Positions 21,000 through 30,351 of a stretch of 64,000 nucleotides of DNA are shown here, piece after piece. The stretch lies in NCBI RefSeq assembly GCF_016612865.1, contig NZ_JAENZZ010000002.1:1674001-1738000 (forward strand). Direction: 5' to 3'. Source of the stretch: Blastococcus sp. TML/M2B. GTDB lineage: Bacteria > Actinomycetota > Actinomycetes > Mycobacteriales > Geodermatophilaceae. A model generated the notes under the pieces. It was not told the origin of the DNA. It did not search any database and worked only from the letters and a program-made list of their open reading frames with translations. Numbering within the stretch: the stretch's first letter is position 1; every line of letters begins with the position of its first letter. Both the position numbers and the translations under genes were made by a program.

Positions 21000-21722
21000 T
21001 CAGGCGGGCCGGCGGGCCCGGTGCAGCGCGACGATGCCGCCGGTCAGGTTCTGCCAGGCGACGTCCTCCCACCCGGCGTCCTGCAGCCGCCCGGCGAGCT
21101 CGGCCTGGCCGGGCCAGACCTGGATCGACTCGGCGAGGTAGACGTAGGCGTCGGGGTTGCTGCTGACCGCGCGGGCGATGCGCGGCAGCGCCTTCATCAG
21201 GTACTCGAGGTAGACCGTGCGGAACGGGCCCCAGGTCGGCCGGGAGAACTCGCAGACCACCAGCGTGCCGCCGGGGCGGGTCACCCGGCGGAACTCGCGC
21301 AGCGCCGCGTCGGGGTCGGCCACGTTGCGCAGCCCGAAGGAGATGACGACGCCGTCCACGCTCGCGTCGGCCAGCGGCAGCGCCATCGCGTCACCGGCCA
21401 CCTTGGGCACCGGCCGCGCGGCGCCGGCGCGCAGCATCCCCTGGGAGAAGTCGCAGGCGATGGCGCGCACCCCGCCGGAGGCCAGCTCCACCGTGGAGAC
21501 CGCCGTGCCCGCGGCGACGTCCAGCACCGTCTGCCCCGGCTTCGCGCCCAGGGCCTGGCGGGTGGCGCGGCGCCACGAGGCGTCCAGCCCGCCGGAGAGC
21601 ACGGTGTTGGTGACGTCGTAGCGCTTCGCGACGCCGTCGAACATGGCCGCGACTTCGGCCGGGCGCTTGTCCAGATCGGCCCTGCGTCCGGCGGTGTGCG
21701 GGTTGTCTCGCCGGTCTGCCAC
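21000..21722 (-). CDS. menG: Demethylmenaquinone methyltransferase (UbiE/MenG family)
   Basis: Last step of menaquinone synthesis: SAM-dependent C-methylation of demethylmenaquinone at the membrane surface. 240 residues. The family block [19 protein letters not shown] lies near 34-52, the SAM-binding motif [10 protein letters not shown] near 66-74, and [20 protein letters not shown] after it. The GTG start at 21722 follows a TAGAGT -10 by 7 bases, so the mRNA is probably leaderless. It is divergent from menF with only 35 bases between. Confidence 0.95.
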   Translation of the reverse strand: MADRRDNPHTAGRRADLDKRPAEVAAMFDGVAKRYDVTNTVLSGGLDASWRRATRQALGAKPGQTVLDVAAGTAVSTVELASGGVRAIACDFSQGMLRAGAARPVPKVAGDAMALPLADASVDGVVISFGLRNVADPDAALREFRRVTRPGGTLVVCEFSRPTWGPFRTVYLEYLMKALPRIARAVSSNPDAYVYLAESIQVWPGQAELAGRLQDAGWEDVAWQNLTGGIVALHRARRPA

Positions 21723-21760
21723 GGCGTCGACTCTACGAGGCCTCCTAGTCTGGAGACGTG
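21720..21760. promoter_or_regulatory. Overlapping divergent leaderless promoters menG / menF
   Basis: Minus strand: TAGAGT at 21735-21730, seven bases before the menG GTG (21722). Plus strand: TAGTCT at 21746-21751, six bases before the menF GTG (21758). Both starts sit where transcription should begin. The -35 region of each promoter must lie inside the other gene. Confidence 0.6.
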
Positions 21761-22999
21761 CCCGCGCCCGCCCTGACCTCCCGCCCCGCGGCGGCGCGCA
21801 CCGTCACGACCGTGCGCACGGACGCCGCGGAGCTGCTGGAGCTGGTCCCGGCGCGCGCCGGGCTCTCCTGGGTACGCCGCGGCGAGGGCCTCGTGGGGTG
21901 GGGCGAGGCCGCCCGCCTGGAGGTGTCCGGGCCCACCGCGCTGGCCGACGCCGCCGCGTGGTGGGAGGGCTTCACCGCCGGGCTGGACGTCGACGACGAC
22001 CTCGCCGTCCCCGGCAGCGGCCCGGTCCTGTTCGGCAGCATCGCCTTCGACCCGGCCGCCGGGACGTCGGTGTTCGTCGTCCCCGAGGTCGTCGTGGGCC
22101 TGCGGGACGGCGTCGGCTGGCTGACCACCGTCGGGACGGCGCCCGCCGAGCTGCCCGTGCCGGTACCGCTGGACGGCCCCGGGCCCCGGCTGCGCTACGC
22201 CGACGGCGCGCTGGACCCGGCCACCTGGTGCGCCGCCGTCGACGCCGCCGTGGCCCGCATCGACGCCGGGGAGCTGGAGAAGGTGGTGCTCGCCCGCGAC
22301 CTGCTGGTCTCCGCCGAGCCCGCGCTCGACCCGCGGCGGCTGCTGCGCCGGCTGGCCGCCCGCTTCCCCGACTGCTGGACCTTCGCCGTCGACGGCCTGC
22401 TCGGCGCCACCCCGGAGCTGCTGCTGCGCCGCACCGGGCGGCAGCTGTCGTCGCGGGTGCTCGCCGGAACGGCGGCCCGCGGGGCCGGCGCCGAGGACGA
22501 CCGCCTGGCCGCGGCGCTGCTCGGCTCGACCAAGGACCGCGCCGAGCACGCCCTCGCCGTCGACTCGCTGGTGCGCGCGCTCGAGCCCTACTGCGACCGG
22601 CTCACCGCCCCCGCCGAGCCCGCGCTGCTCACGCTGGCCAACGTGCGGCACCTGGCCACCGATGTCGTCGGCACCCAGCGGGGGACGGCGGGGCTGCTCG
22701 AGCTCGTCGGCGCCGTGCACCCCACGGCCGCCGTCTGCGGCACCCCCACCCCCGACGCCGCCGCGCTGATCCGCGAGCTCGAGGGCATGGACCGCGGCCG
22801 GTACGCGGGCCCGGTCGGCTGGCTGGACGCCCGCGGCGACGGCGAGTTCGGCCTGGCGCTGCGCTGCGCTGAGCTCACCCCGGACGGCGGCGCGCGGCTG
22901 TTCGCCGGCTGCGGCATCGTCGCCGGGTCCGAGCCGGCCGCCGAGCTGGCCGAGACCCAAGCGAAGTTCGCCGCCTTCCAGAACGCGCTCGAGGGCTAG
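21758..22999 (+). CDS. menF: Isochorismate synthase
   Basis: Converts chorismate to isochorismate, the entry to menaquinone synthesis. 413 residues, chorismate-binding fold in the C-terminal 260. Conserved stretches: [49 protein letters not shown] and [14 protein letters not shown] at the Mg/chorismate site. Anthranilate synthase and salicylate synthase share the fold; the neighbours menD, menC, menE favour menaquinone. Its TAG stop overlaps the convergent menD stop in a CTAG. Confidence 0.93.
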   Translation: MPAPALTSRPAAARTVTTVRTDAAELLELVPARAGLSWVRRGEGLVGWGEAARLEVSGPTALADAAAWWEGFTAGLDVDDDLAVPGSGPVLFGSIAFDPAAGTSVFVVPEVVVGLRDGVGWLTTVGTAPAELPVPVPLDGPGPRLRYADGALDPATWCAAVDAAVARIDAGELEKVVLARDLLVSAEPALDPRRLLRRLAARFPDCWTFAVDGLLGATPELLLRRTGRQLSSRVLAGTAARGAGAEDDRLAAALLGSTKDRAEHALAVDSLVRALEPYCDRLTAPAEPALLTLANVRHLATDVVGTQRGTAGLLELVGAVHPTAAVCGTPTPDAAALIRELEGMDRGRYAGPVGWLDARGDGEFGLALRCAELTPDGGARLFAGCGIVAGSEPAAELAETQAKFAAFQNALEG

Positions 23000-24660
23000 T
23001 TCCCCCGCAGCGCCTCCGACGCGGCGGCGCGCAGGTCCTTCGCGAGCGCGGCTTCCGCCCGCTGGTCGGTGCGGACGACGACCACCCGCGGCCCGCCCAG
23101 CCGCAGCGCGGCGGGAAGCTCCTCGGGGGTGCCGACCCGCGTCGCGGCCCAGCCCAGCGCGCCGGCCACGGCGACCAGGTCGCGGCCGTGCGGCGTCCCG
23201 AACACCCGCCGGTAGCCCTCCGCGTAGCGCTCCTCCCCCGGCTCGAGCTGGGCGAAGATGCCGCCGCCGTCGTTGTCCGGCACGACCACGGTGAGGTCGG
23301 GGACCGGCTCGCCCTCGCCGGTGAGCAGGCCGGTCAGGTCGTGCAGGAACGTCAGGTCGCCCATGAGCGCGAACGCCGGCCCGCCGTGCACGGTGGCCGC
23401 GCCGATGGCGGTGGAGATCGTGCCGTCGATGCCGGCGACGCCGCGGTTGGCCAGCACGGTGAGGTCCGCGCGCGGCACCGCCAGCCGGTCGACGTCGCGC
23501 ACCGGCGTCGACGAGCCGAGCACCAGCAGCGCCCCGGACGGCAGCGCGGCGACGACGTCGCGGGCCAGCCGGGCGGCGGTCAGCTCGGGTGCCGCGTCGA
23601 GCGCGGCGTCGACGGCCGCGCCCGCCCGCTCGGCGGCGTCGGACCAGGCCCGCGCCCAGGTGTCGTCCACGTCGTCGTTGCCCGCCGCGACGGCCAGGGA
23701 CGGGCTCACCCGGGTGCTGCTCCGCACCGCGTCGGCCCAGCGCGGCGCGGCGCTGACCGTCTCCACGGTGACCGCCGGGTCGGCGAGCAGCGCGTTCACC
23801 GGCCTGGAGAGGGTCGGCCGGCCCAGCACCACCACGTGGTCCGGGCGATGCACGGCCAGCCAGTCCGCGTCGCCCAGCAGGAAGACGCCGCCCCGCAGGC
23901 TGCGCGCCCAGGACGCGCTGCTGGGCTCGGCCACGACCGGCCGGCCGAGGTCGGCGTCCGCGGCGCCGTCGCCACCGATCACCAGCGTGCGGGGCGGCAG
24001 ACGGCGGGCGCCGGCCACGGCGCCCGGCGTCACCGCGGCCGTCCACGGGGCGCCGCCGGGGCGGCCTGCCCACGGGCCGGCCAGCTCCGCGACGCCCTCG
24101 TCGGCGGGCATGAGCGGATCGCGCAGGGCGAGGTTCAGGTGCACCGGGCCCGGGTCTCCGGAGAGCACGCCCGCGGCCGTGACCAGCGCCTTGGCCACGA
24201 CCGACCGCCAGTAGCGGTTCTGCGCCGCCTCGCGCCCGACCTCGGGCACGCCGACGTCGACTGCCCAGCGCACCGCACCGCCGTACAGCTGCGCCTGCTC
24301 GATGGTCTGGTTGGCGCCGGTGGAACGCAGCTCCGGCGGCCGGTCGGCGGTGAGCGCCAGCAGCGGGACACCCGCCGCGTCGGCCTCCAGCACCGCGGCG
24401 TGCAGGTGCGCCGCCGCCGTCCCCGAGGTGGTGAGGACCGGCACCGGCCGGCCCGACGCCTTCGCCAGGCCGAGGGCCAGGAACGCCGCCGACCGCTCGT
24501 CGATGCGCACGTGCAGCCGCAGCCGGCCGTCCCGCTCGGCCGCGGCCAGGGCGAGCGCCACCGGCGCCGACCGGGAGCCCGGCGCGAGCACCGCGTCGGT
24601 CACCCCGCCGCGCAGCAGCTCGTCGACCAGGACGCGGGCGAACGCGGTCGAGGGGTTCAC
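22996..24660 (-). CDS. menD: 2-succinyl-5-enolpyruvyl-6-hydroxy-3-cyclohexene-1-carboxylate synthase
   Basis: ThDP-dependent enzyme joining isochorismate and 2-oxoglutarate in menaquinone synthesis. 554 residues from GTG 24660, overlapping the menC stop (GTGA). The N-terminal PYR domain has APGSRSAPVALAL and the catalytic-type Glu in DERSAAFLALGLAKASG; the C-terminal ThDP domain has GDLTFLHDLTGLL and VPDNDGGGIF. A long in-frame stretch upstream is just the menC frame. Confidence 0.95.
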   Translation of the reverse strand: MNPSTAFARVLVDELLRGGVTDAVLAPGSRSAPVALALAAAERDGRLRLHVRIDERSAAFLALGLAKASGRPVPVLTTSGTAAAHLHAAVLEADAAGVPLLALTADRPPELRSTGANQTIEQAQLYGGAVRWAVDVGVPEVGREAAQNRYWRSVVAKALVTAAGVLSGDPGPVHLNLALRDPLMPADEGVAELAGPWAGRPGGAPWTAAVTPGAVAGARRLPPRTLVIGGDGAADADLGRPVVAEPSSASWARSLRGGVFLLGDADWLAVHRPDHVVVLGRPTLSRPVNALLADPAVTVETVSAAPRWADAVRSSTRVSPSLAVAAGNDDVDDTWARAWSDAAERAGAAVDAALDAAPELTAARLARDVVAALPSGALLVLGSSTPVRDVDRLAVPRADLTVLANRGVAGIDGTISTAIGAATVHGGPAFALMGDLTFLHDLTGLLTGEGEPVPDLTVVVPDNDGGGIFAQLEPGEERYAEGYRRVFGTPHGRDLVAVAGALGWAATRVGTPEELPAALRLGGPRVVVVRTDQRAEAALAKDLRAAASEALRGN

Positions 24661-25623
24661 GCCGCGCTCACGGCCGCCACGCGGGCCGCCCAGCGCTGCG
24701 CCACCTCCGGATCGGCGGCCACCGCCTCGCGGCGGTCGGGCTCGGGCCGCACGACCGGCAGCTCGCCGTCGACGGGGAGCAGCGGGGTGCTGCTGACGTC
24801 GTCGGTGAACAGCGCGATCGTGGCCAGCCCGCAGGCGAACGGCAGCTCGGGGAGGGCGGCGGCGAGCGCCACGCCCGCCGCGATGCCCACCGAGCTCTCC
24901 AGCGCCGAGGAGACGACGCAGGGCAGGCCGTGCGCCTCGGCCACGCGCAGCGCCGCCCGCACCCCGCCCAGCGGCTGCACCTTGAGGACGACGACGTCGT
25001 CCGGCCTCGCGCAGGTCGACCGCGAGCGGGTCGTCCGAGCGGCGCACCCCCTCGTCGACGGCGACGCGGACGTCGATCCGGCGGCGCAGCGCGGCCAGTT
25101 CGGGCAGCGTCGCGCAGGGCTGCTCCACGTACTCCAGGCCCACGGCGGCGTCCAGCGCGCGGATCCGGGCGACGGCGGTGTCGACGTCCCAGGCGGCATT
25201 GGCGTCCACGCGCACCGCGCCCGACGGGCCGAGCGCGTCGCGCACCGCCTCGACGCGGGCGAGGTCGTCGGCCTCGGTCTGGCCCGGCTCGGCGATCTTC
25301 ACCTTCGCGGTGCGGCAGCCCGAGGCGGTGACGATGGCGTGCGCCCGCTCCGCGTCGACGGCGGGCACGGTGACGTTCACCGGCACCGAGGAGCGCACCG
25401 GCGCCGGCCAGCCCACCGTGGCCGCCTCCACCGCGGCGGCCCACCAGCGCCGGCTCTCCGCGACGTCGTAGTCCCAGAACGGCGAGAACTCGCCCCAGCC
25501 GGCCGGCCCGCGCAGCAGCACGCCGTCGCGCACGTCGATGCCGCGGAAGCGGTTGCGCATCGGGAACGAGTAGACCCACGCCTCCAGCGCCGGTCCACCG
25601 CCGACCGCGGGGTTCGGGATCAT
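24657..25623 (-). CDS. menC: o-Succinylbenzoate synthase (frameshifted in this sequence)
   Basis: Enolase-superfamily dehydratase forming o-succinylbenzoate. The ATG at 25623 opens MIPNPAVGGGPALEAW. The frame is intact to about residue 206 and then slips; removing one base in CCGGCC at 25001-25006 restores EADDVVVLKVQPLGGVRAA. The repaired protein is about 321 residues. Catalytic features are all present: KVKIAEPG (acid/base Lys), VDANAAWD, EYVEQP and VDEGVR for metal ligands, and the second Lys in VLKVQPLGG. The intact active site across the break argues for a sequence error. Confidence 0.92.
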
Positions 25624-25637
25624 GGCCGACAGCCTAG
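25621..25637 (-). promoter_or_regulatory. Leaderless promoter of menC
   Basis: TAGGCT on the minus strand (25636-25631) lies 7 bases before the menC ATG at 25623; no ribosome-binding site is present. Confidence 0.55.
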
Positions 25638-25664
25638 GAGGGCCGGCACCGCGGCCACCGTTCC

Positions 25665-25727
25665 CGCCCACATCGGCGATGTGGGCGCCAAGGAGCGCTC
25701 GTGGCGGCGAGATCGGCGATGTGGGCG
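25665..25727. repeat. Palindrome plus half-copy between menC and menE
   Basis: CGCCCACATC (25665-25674) and GATGTGGGCG (25678-25687) form a perfect 10-base inverted repeat with a 3-base centre. The right part is repeated directly as ATCGGCGATGTGGGCG at 25712-25727. The pair lies between divergent leaderless promoters, a good place for an operator, but repeat-family origin is equally possible. Confidence 0.55.
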
Positions 25728-25755
25728 TCGTGGCGGGGGGTGCGGCCCCCGGCCG

Positions 25756-25772
25756 TACGCTGGCTCCTCGTG
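25756..25772 (+). promoter_or_regulatory. Leaderless promoter of menE
   Basis: TACGCT at 25756-25761 is followed after 8 bases by the menE GTG at 25770. Sequence between is CTCCTC-like, not a ribosome-binding site. Confidence 0.5.
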
Positions 25773-26906
25773 GCCCGGCACCTGTCCCTCGTCCCCGCGG
25801 CCGAGCTGACGCAGGCCGCGGTGCGCGCGGCGCTGTCCGGTGAGCGGCCGCTGGCCGTCCTCCCCGCCGGGCCTCCCGCCGCCGTCGACGCCGCCCGCGC
25901 GGTGCTGCGCCCCGACGAGCCGCTCGAGGACGGCGCGGACCTCGTCGTCGTCACGTCCGGCTCCACCGGCTCCGGCCGCGGCGTGCTGCTGTCCGCCGCC
26001 GCCGTGCGCGCGTCGGCGACCGCCACCCTCGACCGGCTCGGCGGCCCCGGCAGCTGGCTGCTCGCCCTCCCGGTGTCGGCCATCGCCGGCCTGCAGGTGC
26101 TCTGCCGCAGCGAGCTGGCCGGCCGCGAGCCCGTCGCCCTCGACCGGCACGAGGGGCTGGCCGCAGCGCTCGCCCGGATGCCGGCCGGCGACCGCCGGTA
26201 CACCGCGCTGGTGCCCACGCAGCTCGTCCGCTTCCTCGACGCCGAGCCCGACGCGCTGCGCGCCTTCGACGCCGTCCTGGTCGGCGGGGCCGCGACGGAT
26301 CCCGCGCTGCTGGCCCGCGCCCGCGCCGCCGACGTCCGGGTGGTCACCACCTACGGCATGACCGAGACCGCCGGCGGCTGCGTCTACGACGGCGTCCCGC
26401 TCGACGGCGTGCAGGTGCGCGTCGCCGGGGAGGGCATCGAGCTCGCCGGGCCGGTGCTGGCCTCGGGCTACCGGCTCGACCCCGAGGGGACGGCGGCCGC
26501 GTTCGCCGGCGGCTGGTTCCGCACCCGCGACGCCGGCGAGCTGGCCGAGGCCAGCTCCGACGGCACCGCCCGGCTCACCGTCCTCGGCCGGCTCGACGAC
26601 GTCGTCATCACCGGCGGGGTGAACGTGGCGCCGGCGGCGGTCGAGGCGGCGCTGCGCGAGCACCCCGGGATCGCCGACGCCGTCGTCGTGGGCCGGCCCG
26701 ACCCCGAATGGGGGCAGCGCGTGGTCGCCGCCGTCGTCCTCGCCGGGGAGGACGCGCCCGAGCCGGCCGAGCTGCGCCGGTGGGTCGCCGACCGGCTCGG
26801 CGCCCCGGCCGCCCCCAAGCAGGTGCACGTCGTCCCCGCCGTCCCCACGCTGCACACCGGCAAGCCCGACCGCCGCGCGGTCGCTGCCCTGATCCCGGAG
26901 GTCTGA
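25770..26906 (+). CDS. menE: o-Succinylbenzoate-CoA ligase
   Basis: Adenylate-forming enzyme that activates o-succinylbenzoate with CoA. 378 residues from GTG 25770; an in-frame start 69 bases upstream is not preferred, because it would place the -10 inside the gene. Phosphate loop VVVTSGSTGSGRG, ATP motif TTYGMTETAGG, hinge region VLGRLDDVVITGGVNV and a C-terminal Lys in HTGKPDRR are present. MenE proteins of actinobacteria are short like this one. It runs into menA with a 1-base gap. Confidence 0.93.
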   Translation: MARHLSLVPAAELTQAAVRAALSGERPLAVLPAGPPAAVDAARAVLRPDEPLEDGADLVVVTSGSTGSGRGVLLSAAAVRASATATLDRLGGPGSWLLALPVSAIAGLQVLCRSELAGREPVALDRHEGLAAALARMPAGDRRYTALVPTQLVRFLDAEPDALRAFDAVLVGGAATDPALLARARAADVRVVTTYGMTETAGGCVYDGVPLDGVQVRVAGEGIELAGPVLASGYRLDPEGTAAAFAGGWFRTRDAGELAEASSDGTARLTVLGRLDDVVITGGVNVAPAAVEAALREHPGIADAVVVGRPDPEWGQRVVAAVVLAGEDAPEPAELRRWVADRLGAPAAPKQVHVVPAVPTLHTGKPDRRAVAALIPEV

Positions 26907-26907
26907 G

Positions 26908-27780
26908 TTGGCCACCCCCGCCCAGTGGCTGGCCGGCGCCCGCCCCCGCACGCTCCCCGCCGCGCTCGCGCCGGTGCTCGTCGGCACCGGCGCCGCCGCC
27001 GCGCTCGACGGCTTCCGCCCGCTGACCGCGCTGCTGGCGCTGGTCGTCGCGCTCGCCCTCCAGGTGGCGGTCAACTACGCCAACGACTACTCCGACGGCA
27101 CCCGCGGCACCGACGCCGACCGGGTCGGGCCGATGCGGCTCGTCGGCTCCGGCGCGGCCACGCCCCGGGCCGTGCTGGTCGCCGCGGTGCTCTCCTTCGC
27201 CGTCGCGGCCGTGGCCGGCCTGGCGCTGGCCGCGCTCACGAGCTGGTGGCTCGTCGCCGTCGGGGCGGTGTGCATCCTCGCCGCCTGGACCTACACCGGC
27301 GGGCCGATCCCCTACGGCTACCGGGCGCTGGGCGAGGTGTTCGTCTTCGTCTTCTTCGGGCTGGTCGCCGTCGTCGGCACCACCTACGTGCAGACCGGCA
27401 CGCGGCCAGGGCTCGCCTACGCCGTGGCGGTGCCGATCGGGCTGCTCACCGTGGCGATCCTGGTGGTCAACAACCTGCGCGACATCCACGGCGACGCCGC
27501 CGTCGGCAAGCGCACGCTCGCCGTGCTGCTGGGCGAGCGGGGCACCCGGCTCGCGTTCGCCGGGCTGTTCGTGGCGGCGCTGGCCGTCGTCGTCGCGGTG
27601 GGCGTCGTCCGGCCGTGGGTGCTGATCACCCTGCTGGCCGTGCCGCTCGGCGTCCCGCCGGTGCGCACGGTGCTCACCGGAGGACGCGGCCCGGCGCTGA
27701 TCGGCGCGCTCGCCGGCACCGGCCGGCTCACCCTGGTCACCGGCGTGCTGCTCGGCGCCGGCCTGGCACTGAGCGGCTGA
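26908..27780 (+). CDS. menA: 1,4-Dihydroxy-2-naphthoate polyprenyltransferase
   Basis: Membrane prenyltransferase attaching the isoprenoid chain to dihydroxynaphthoate. 290 residues, about nine helices. The Asp-rich prenyl-diphosphate motif is NDYSDGTRGTDADR near 55-68, and the second motif is NNLRDIHGDAAVGKRTLA. The start is TTG 26908, with GGAGG 8 bases upstream inside the end of menE. Co-transcribed with menE. Confidence 0.95.
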   Translation: MATPAQWLAGARPRTLPAALAPVLVGTGAAAALDGFRPLTALLALVVALALQVAVNYANDYSDGTRGTDADRVGPMRLVGSGAATPRAVLVAAVLSFAVAAVAGLALAALTSWWLVAVGAVCILAAWTYTGGPIPYGYRALGEVFVFVFFGLVAVVGTTYVQTGTRPGLAYAVAVPIGLLTVAILVVNNLRDIHGDAAVGKRTLAVLLGERGTRLAFAGLFVAALAVVVAVGVVRPWVLITLLAVPLGVPPVRTVLTGGRGPALIGALAGTGRLTLVTGVLLGAGLALSG

Positions 27781-27825
27781 GCACTCCGCAGCCGAGCCCG
27801 GCCCCGCTGAGCGCCGGGCGGCTGA

Positions 27826-28158
27826 TCAGCCCTCGGTGCCGTCGCCGCTGAGCCGCGCCCGGAACTGCTCCTTCTCGGCCCGCTTGGCCACGCTGCGGGC
27901 CATCAGGGCCTCGCTGAGCCGCTCCCGCGAGGGCCGCAGCGCCAGGTAGGCGATCGGCATCGACAGCAGCAGGCCGAAGAGCATCCCGGAGAAGAAGTCC
28001 AGGCCGACCATCCAGAGGATGAGCGTCAGCAGGGCGAAGATGCCGAGCCGGCCGACGGTGTGCAGCAGCAGCCAGGGCAGCACCTTCGGCGGCGTCGCCG
28101 GCCCGCCCGCCGGACCGGCCGGGGGCACCGGCGCCCCCTCGGTTGCGCTCTCAGCCAT
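27826..28158 (-). CDS. DUF4229 family small membrane protein
   Basis: 110 residues from ATG 28158, preceded by GGGAGG at 6 bases. Polar Pro/Gly-rich N-terminus (1-28), then two membrane helices around 30-75 (LLLHTVGRLGIFALLTLILW and a second hairpin helix), then a basic tail with RARLSGDGTEG. The family occurs beside menA in actinobacteria and has no assigned function. It overlaps the 3' end of the Lrp-type gene by 8 bases. Confidence 0.8.
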   Translation of the reverse strand: MAESATEGAPVPPAGPAGGPATPPKVLPWLLLHTVGRLGIFALLTLILWMVGLDFFSGMLFGLLLSMPIAYLALRPSRERLSEALMARSVAKRAEKEQFRARLSGDGTEG

Positions 28159-28580
28159 GCCGGCCCTCCCACTTCGTCGACAGCACCACGGTGGTGCGGG
28201 TGCGTGCCACACCCCTGATCCGGTTCAACGCGTTGACGGTGGCCTCCAGTGCCGGGATGTCCGCCACACGCACCTTGAGCACGTAGCCCTCGCTGCCGGC
28301 CACCCGCCAGCAGTCCTCGATGCCCGGCACCTCGCGCATGGCCACCTCGAGGCCGGTGTCGTCCACCGAGTCGCTCTCGATGACGCCGATGAGCGCGGTC
28401 ACGTCCAGCCCCACCGCGGCGGGCTCGATGACCGCCCGGTAGCCGGAGATCACGCCGGCCGCCTCGAGCTTGCCCACGCGCTCGTGCACCGCGGGCGAGG
28501 CAGAGCCCGACCTGTCGGGCGAGCTCGGCGTAGCTGGCCCGGCCGTTGGCGCGCAGCAGCTCGATCAGGTGCCGGTCCAC
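28151..28580 (-). CDS. Lrp/AsnC-family transcriptional regulator (frameshifted in this sequence)
   Basis: Feast/famine-type regulator, about 142 residues when repaired. N-terminal HTH: VDRHLIELLRANGRASYAELARQVGL, then a slip, then SPAVHERVGKLEAAGVISG. One surplus base near 28498-28502 separates the two halves. The C-terminal RAM ligand-binding domain is complete and ends TRTTVVLSTKWEGRHG. GTG 28580 is the first usable start after an in-frame stop, but homologues often begin two or three residues earlier, so the start is uncertain. It may govern the DUF4229 gene it overlaps. Confidence 0.8.
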
Positions 28581-28698
28581 GGCGTCGATGGCGGTCGCTC
28601 CGTCCTCGCGGGGCCCGCTACCGGGTCGCCCGCGATCTCATGGTCTGCACCGAGTATCGCGGCGGTCGTACGCTGGTCGTGGACGAGGGGGTGGGGAC

Positions 28699-28914
28699 GT
28701 GGTCCTTCTGGTGGTGCTCGTGATGGCGGTCGTGGTGATCGCCCTGGTCATGCGTGCGGCGGCCAATCCGGGCGGTGGCGGTCTCCGCGCGCCCCGGCCG
28801 CCCCGCCGTCCCCGGCCCCAGCGGCCCACGCGGCCGCTCGCACCCGACGACGACCCGGAGTTCCTCCGCGAGCTCGAGCGCCGCGCCCGCCGGGACGACG
28901 GCACCCCCGCCTGA
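28699..28914 (+). CDS. Small single-helix membrane protein
   Basis: 71 residues from GTG 28699, preceded by GAGGGGG. One N-terminal transmembrane segment VLLVVLVMAVVVIALVMRAA, then a Pro/Arg-rich linker and an acidic-basic tail (DDDPEFLRELERRARRDD). It is divergent from the Lrp-type gene; a TACGCT -10-like box lies at 28668-28673. No family recognised. Confidence 0.6.
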   Translation: MVLLVVLVMAVVVIALVMRAAANPGGGGLRAPRPPRRPRPQRPTRPLAPDDDPEFLRELERRARRDDGTPA

Positions 28915-28956
28915 GCTGATCCCCGAGCCAGACCCGTCCGGGCCAGGCCGCTCGAG

Positions 28957-29256
28957 CTAGGCCGCGGGGTTCGCCCCGAACAGCCGCCGCCAGCCGCGCC
29001 GCTGCGGGAGCCGGAGCGCCGTCCCGTCCCGGTCCGCTCCGCCGTCCCCCTCGTCGGGCACCTCACGGCCGCCCGGATCCTCGGGCCAGCCCACCGGCTC
29101 CCCGCCGGGCGGCGGCGGATCCGGCCACCCGGTGCTGCCGCCGCGCCCGGGTGCGTCCGCGCCGTGCGCGGTGCCGGGAGCACCGGAGCGCCGGGCGAGG
29201 GCGTCGGCCACGAGCGGGTGCACCGTCGCGTCGTCCCCTGCCGTGTGCTTACCCAC
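28957..29256 (-). CDS. Hypothetical protein, small, Gly/Pro/Asp-rich
   Basis: 99 residues from GTG 29256, chosen because GGAGG lies 5 bases upstream; a GTG at 29268 is in frame but overlaps that site. Begins MGKHTAGDDATVHPLVADAL, followed by a low-complexity Pro/Gly region and the basic end RRGWRRLFGANPAA. No membrane segment or known domain seen. Between ccsB and the small membrane protein gene. Confidence 0.55.
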   Translation of the reverse strand: MGKHTAGDDATVHPLVADALARRSGAPGTAHGADAPGRGGSTGWPDPPPPGGEPVGWPEDPGGREVPDEGDGGADRDGTALRLPQRRGWRRLFGANPAA

Positions 29257-29393
29257 GGTGACCTCCACCGGACTGCGGACTCCACGTCATCCCTGCATCG
29301 AAGCACGGAGGTCCGACATCGTGACGGATCCCCGGCCCCTCGGCCGGGACGTCCCTCACTCCGGGTGACAGCGCGGGCGGCCCCGCGCAGGGA

Positions 29394-30351
29394 TCACTCG
29401 ACGCCGGCGTAGCTGTGCAGGCCGCTGGAGACCAGGTTGACGAAGGTCAGGTTGAAGACCATGACCACCAGGCCGACGACGTTGACCCACGCGGCCGGGC
29501 GCCCCCGCCAGCCGGCGGTCGTGCGGGCGTGCAGGTAGGCGGCGTAGACGACCCAGGCGATGAACGACCAGGTCTCCTTCGGGTCCCAGCCCCAGAACCG
29601 GCCCCAGGCGCTCTCCGCCCAGATCGCGCCGGCGATGACGGCGAACGTCCAGATCGGGAAACCGAAGACGGCGGTCCGGTGGGCCAGCCGGTCCAGCACG
29701 GACGACTCGGGCAGCCGCGCCACGAAGCCGGTGCCGCGCTCCTCGGCCGGCTTCTGCTCGGCCTTCGTGCGGACCAGGTACAGCACGCTGGCGATCCCGC
29801 TGACCAGGAAGATGCCGAAACCGACGATCGCGGCGGTCACGTGGATGGCCAGCCAGCTCGACCGCAGCGCGGCCACCAGCGGCCCGCCCTCGACGTAGAG
29901 GAACAGGCCGATCGCGACCATGCCGAGGACGACGGGCGCGAGCACGAAGACGCCGATGTGCCGCAGCGCCGGCGAGCGGACCGCCAGGACGACGTAGGCG
30001 AGGCACCGCCACGAGGACGACCGCGGTCGCGAACTCGTACATGTTGCCCCAGGGCAGCCGGTCGAGGGCGAACCCGCGGCAGACGAGGACGGCGGCGTGG
30101 GTGAGCGCCCCGAGCACGGTGAGGCCGATGGCGATCGCACCCCAGCGCTGCGCCCTGCCGGATGCCTCCGGGCCGTCCGCCGGCGCCTCGGGGGCCGGCC
30201 CGCCGCCGGCGGCGACGAGCTCGCGGGCCGCGGCCGGCCGCCGGCCGAAGGCCAGCTCGGCGCAGAACGCGACCAGGGCCACGGAGTACAGGGCGACGCT
30301 GATCGAGAAGAAGGTGTCCGACAGGTCGAGGAGCGACTGGTCAGGAGTCAC
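29394..30351 (-). CDS. ccsB: Cytochrome c biogenesis protein CcsB/CcsA (frameshifted in this sequence)
   Basis: Membrane haem-handling half of the system II cytochrome c synthetase, working with ResB. GTG 30351 overlaps the resB end. The frame runs MTPDQSLLDLSDTFF ... GNMYEFATAVVLVAV, then slips; removing one base in AGGCACC at 30001-30006 gives LAYVVLAVRSPALRHIGVFV and the rest. The repaired length is about 318 residues. The WWD-type tryptophan-rich haem motif WGRFWGWDPKETWSFIAW is intact in the second half, as are conserved histidines. The gene is complete apart from the one-base break. Confidence 0.93.
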
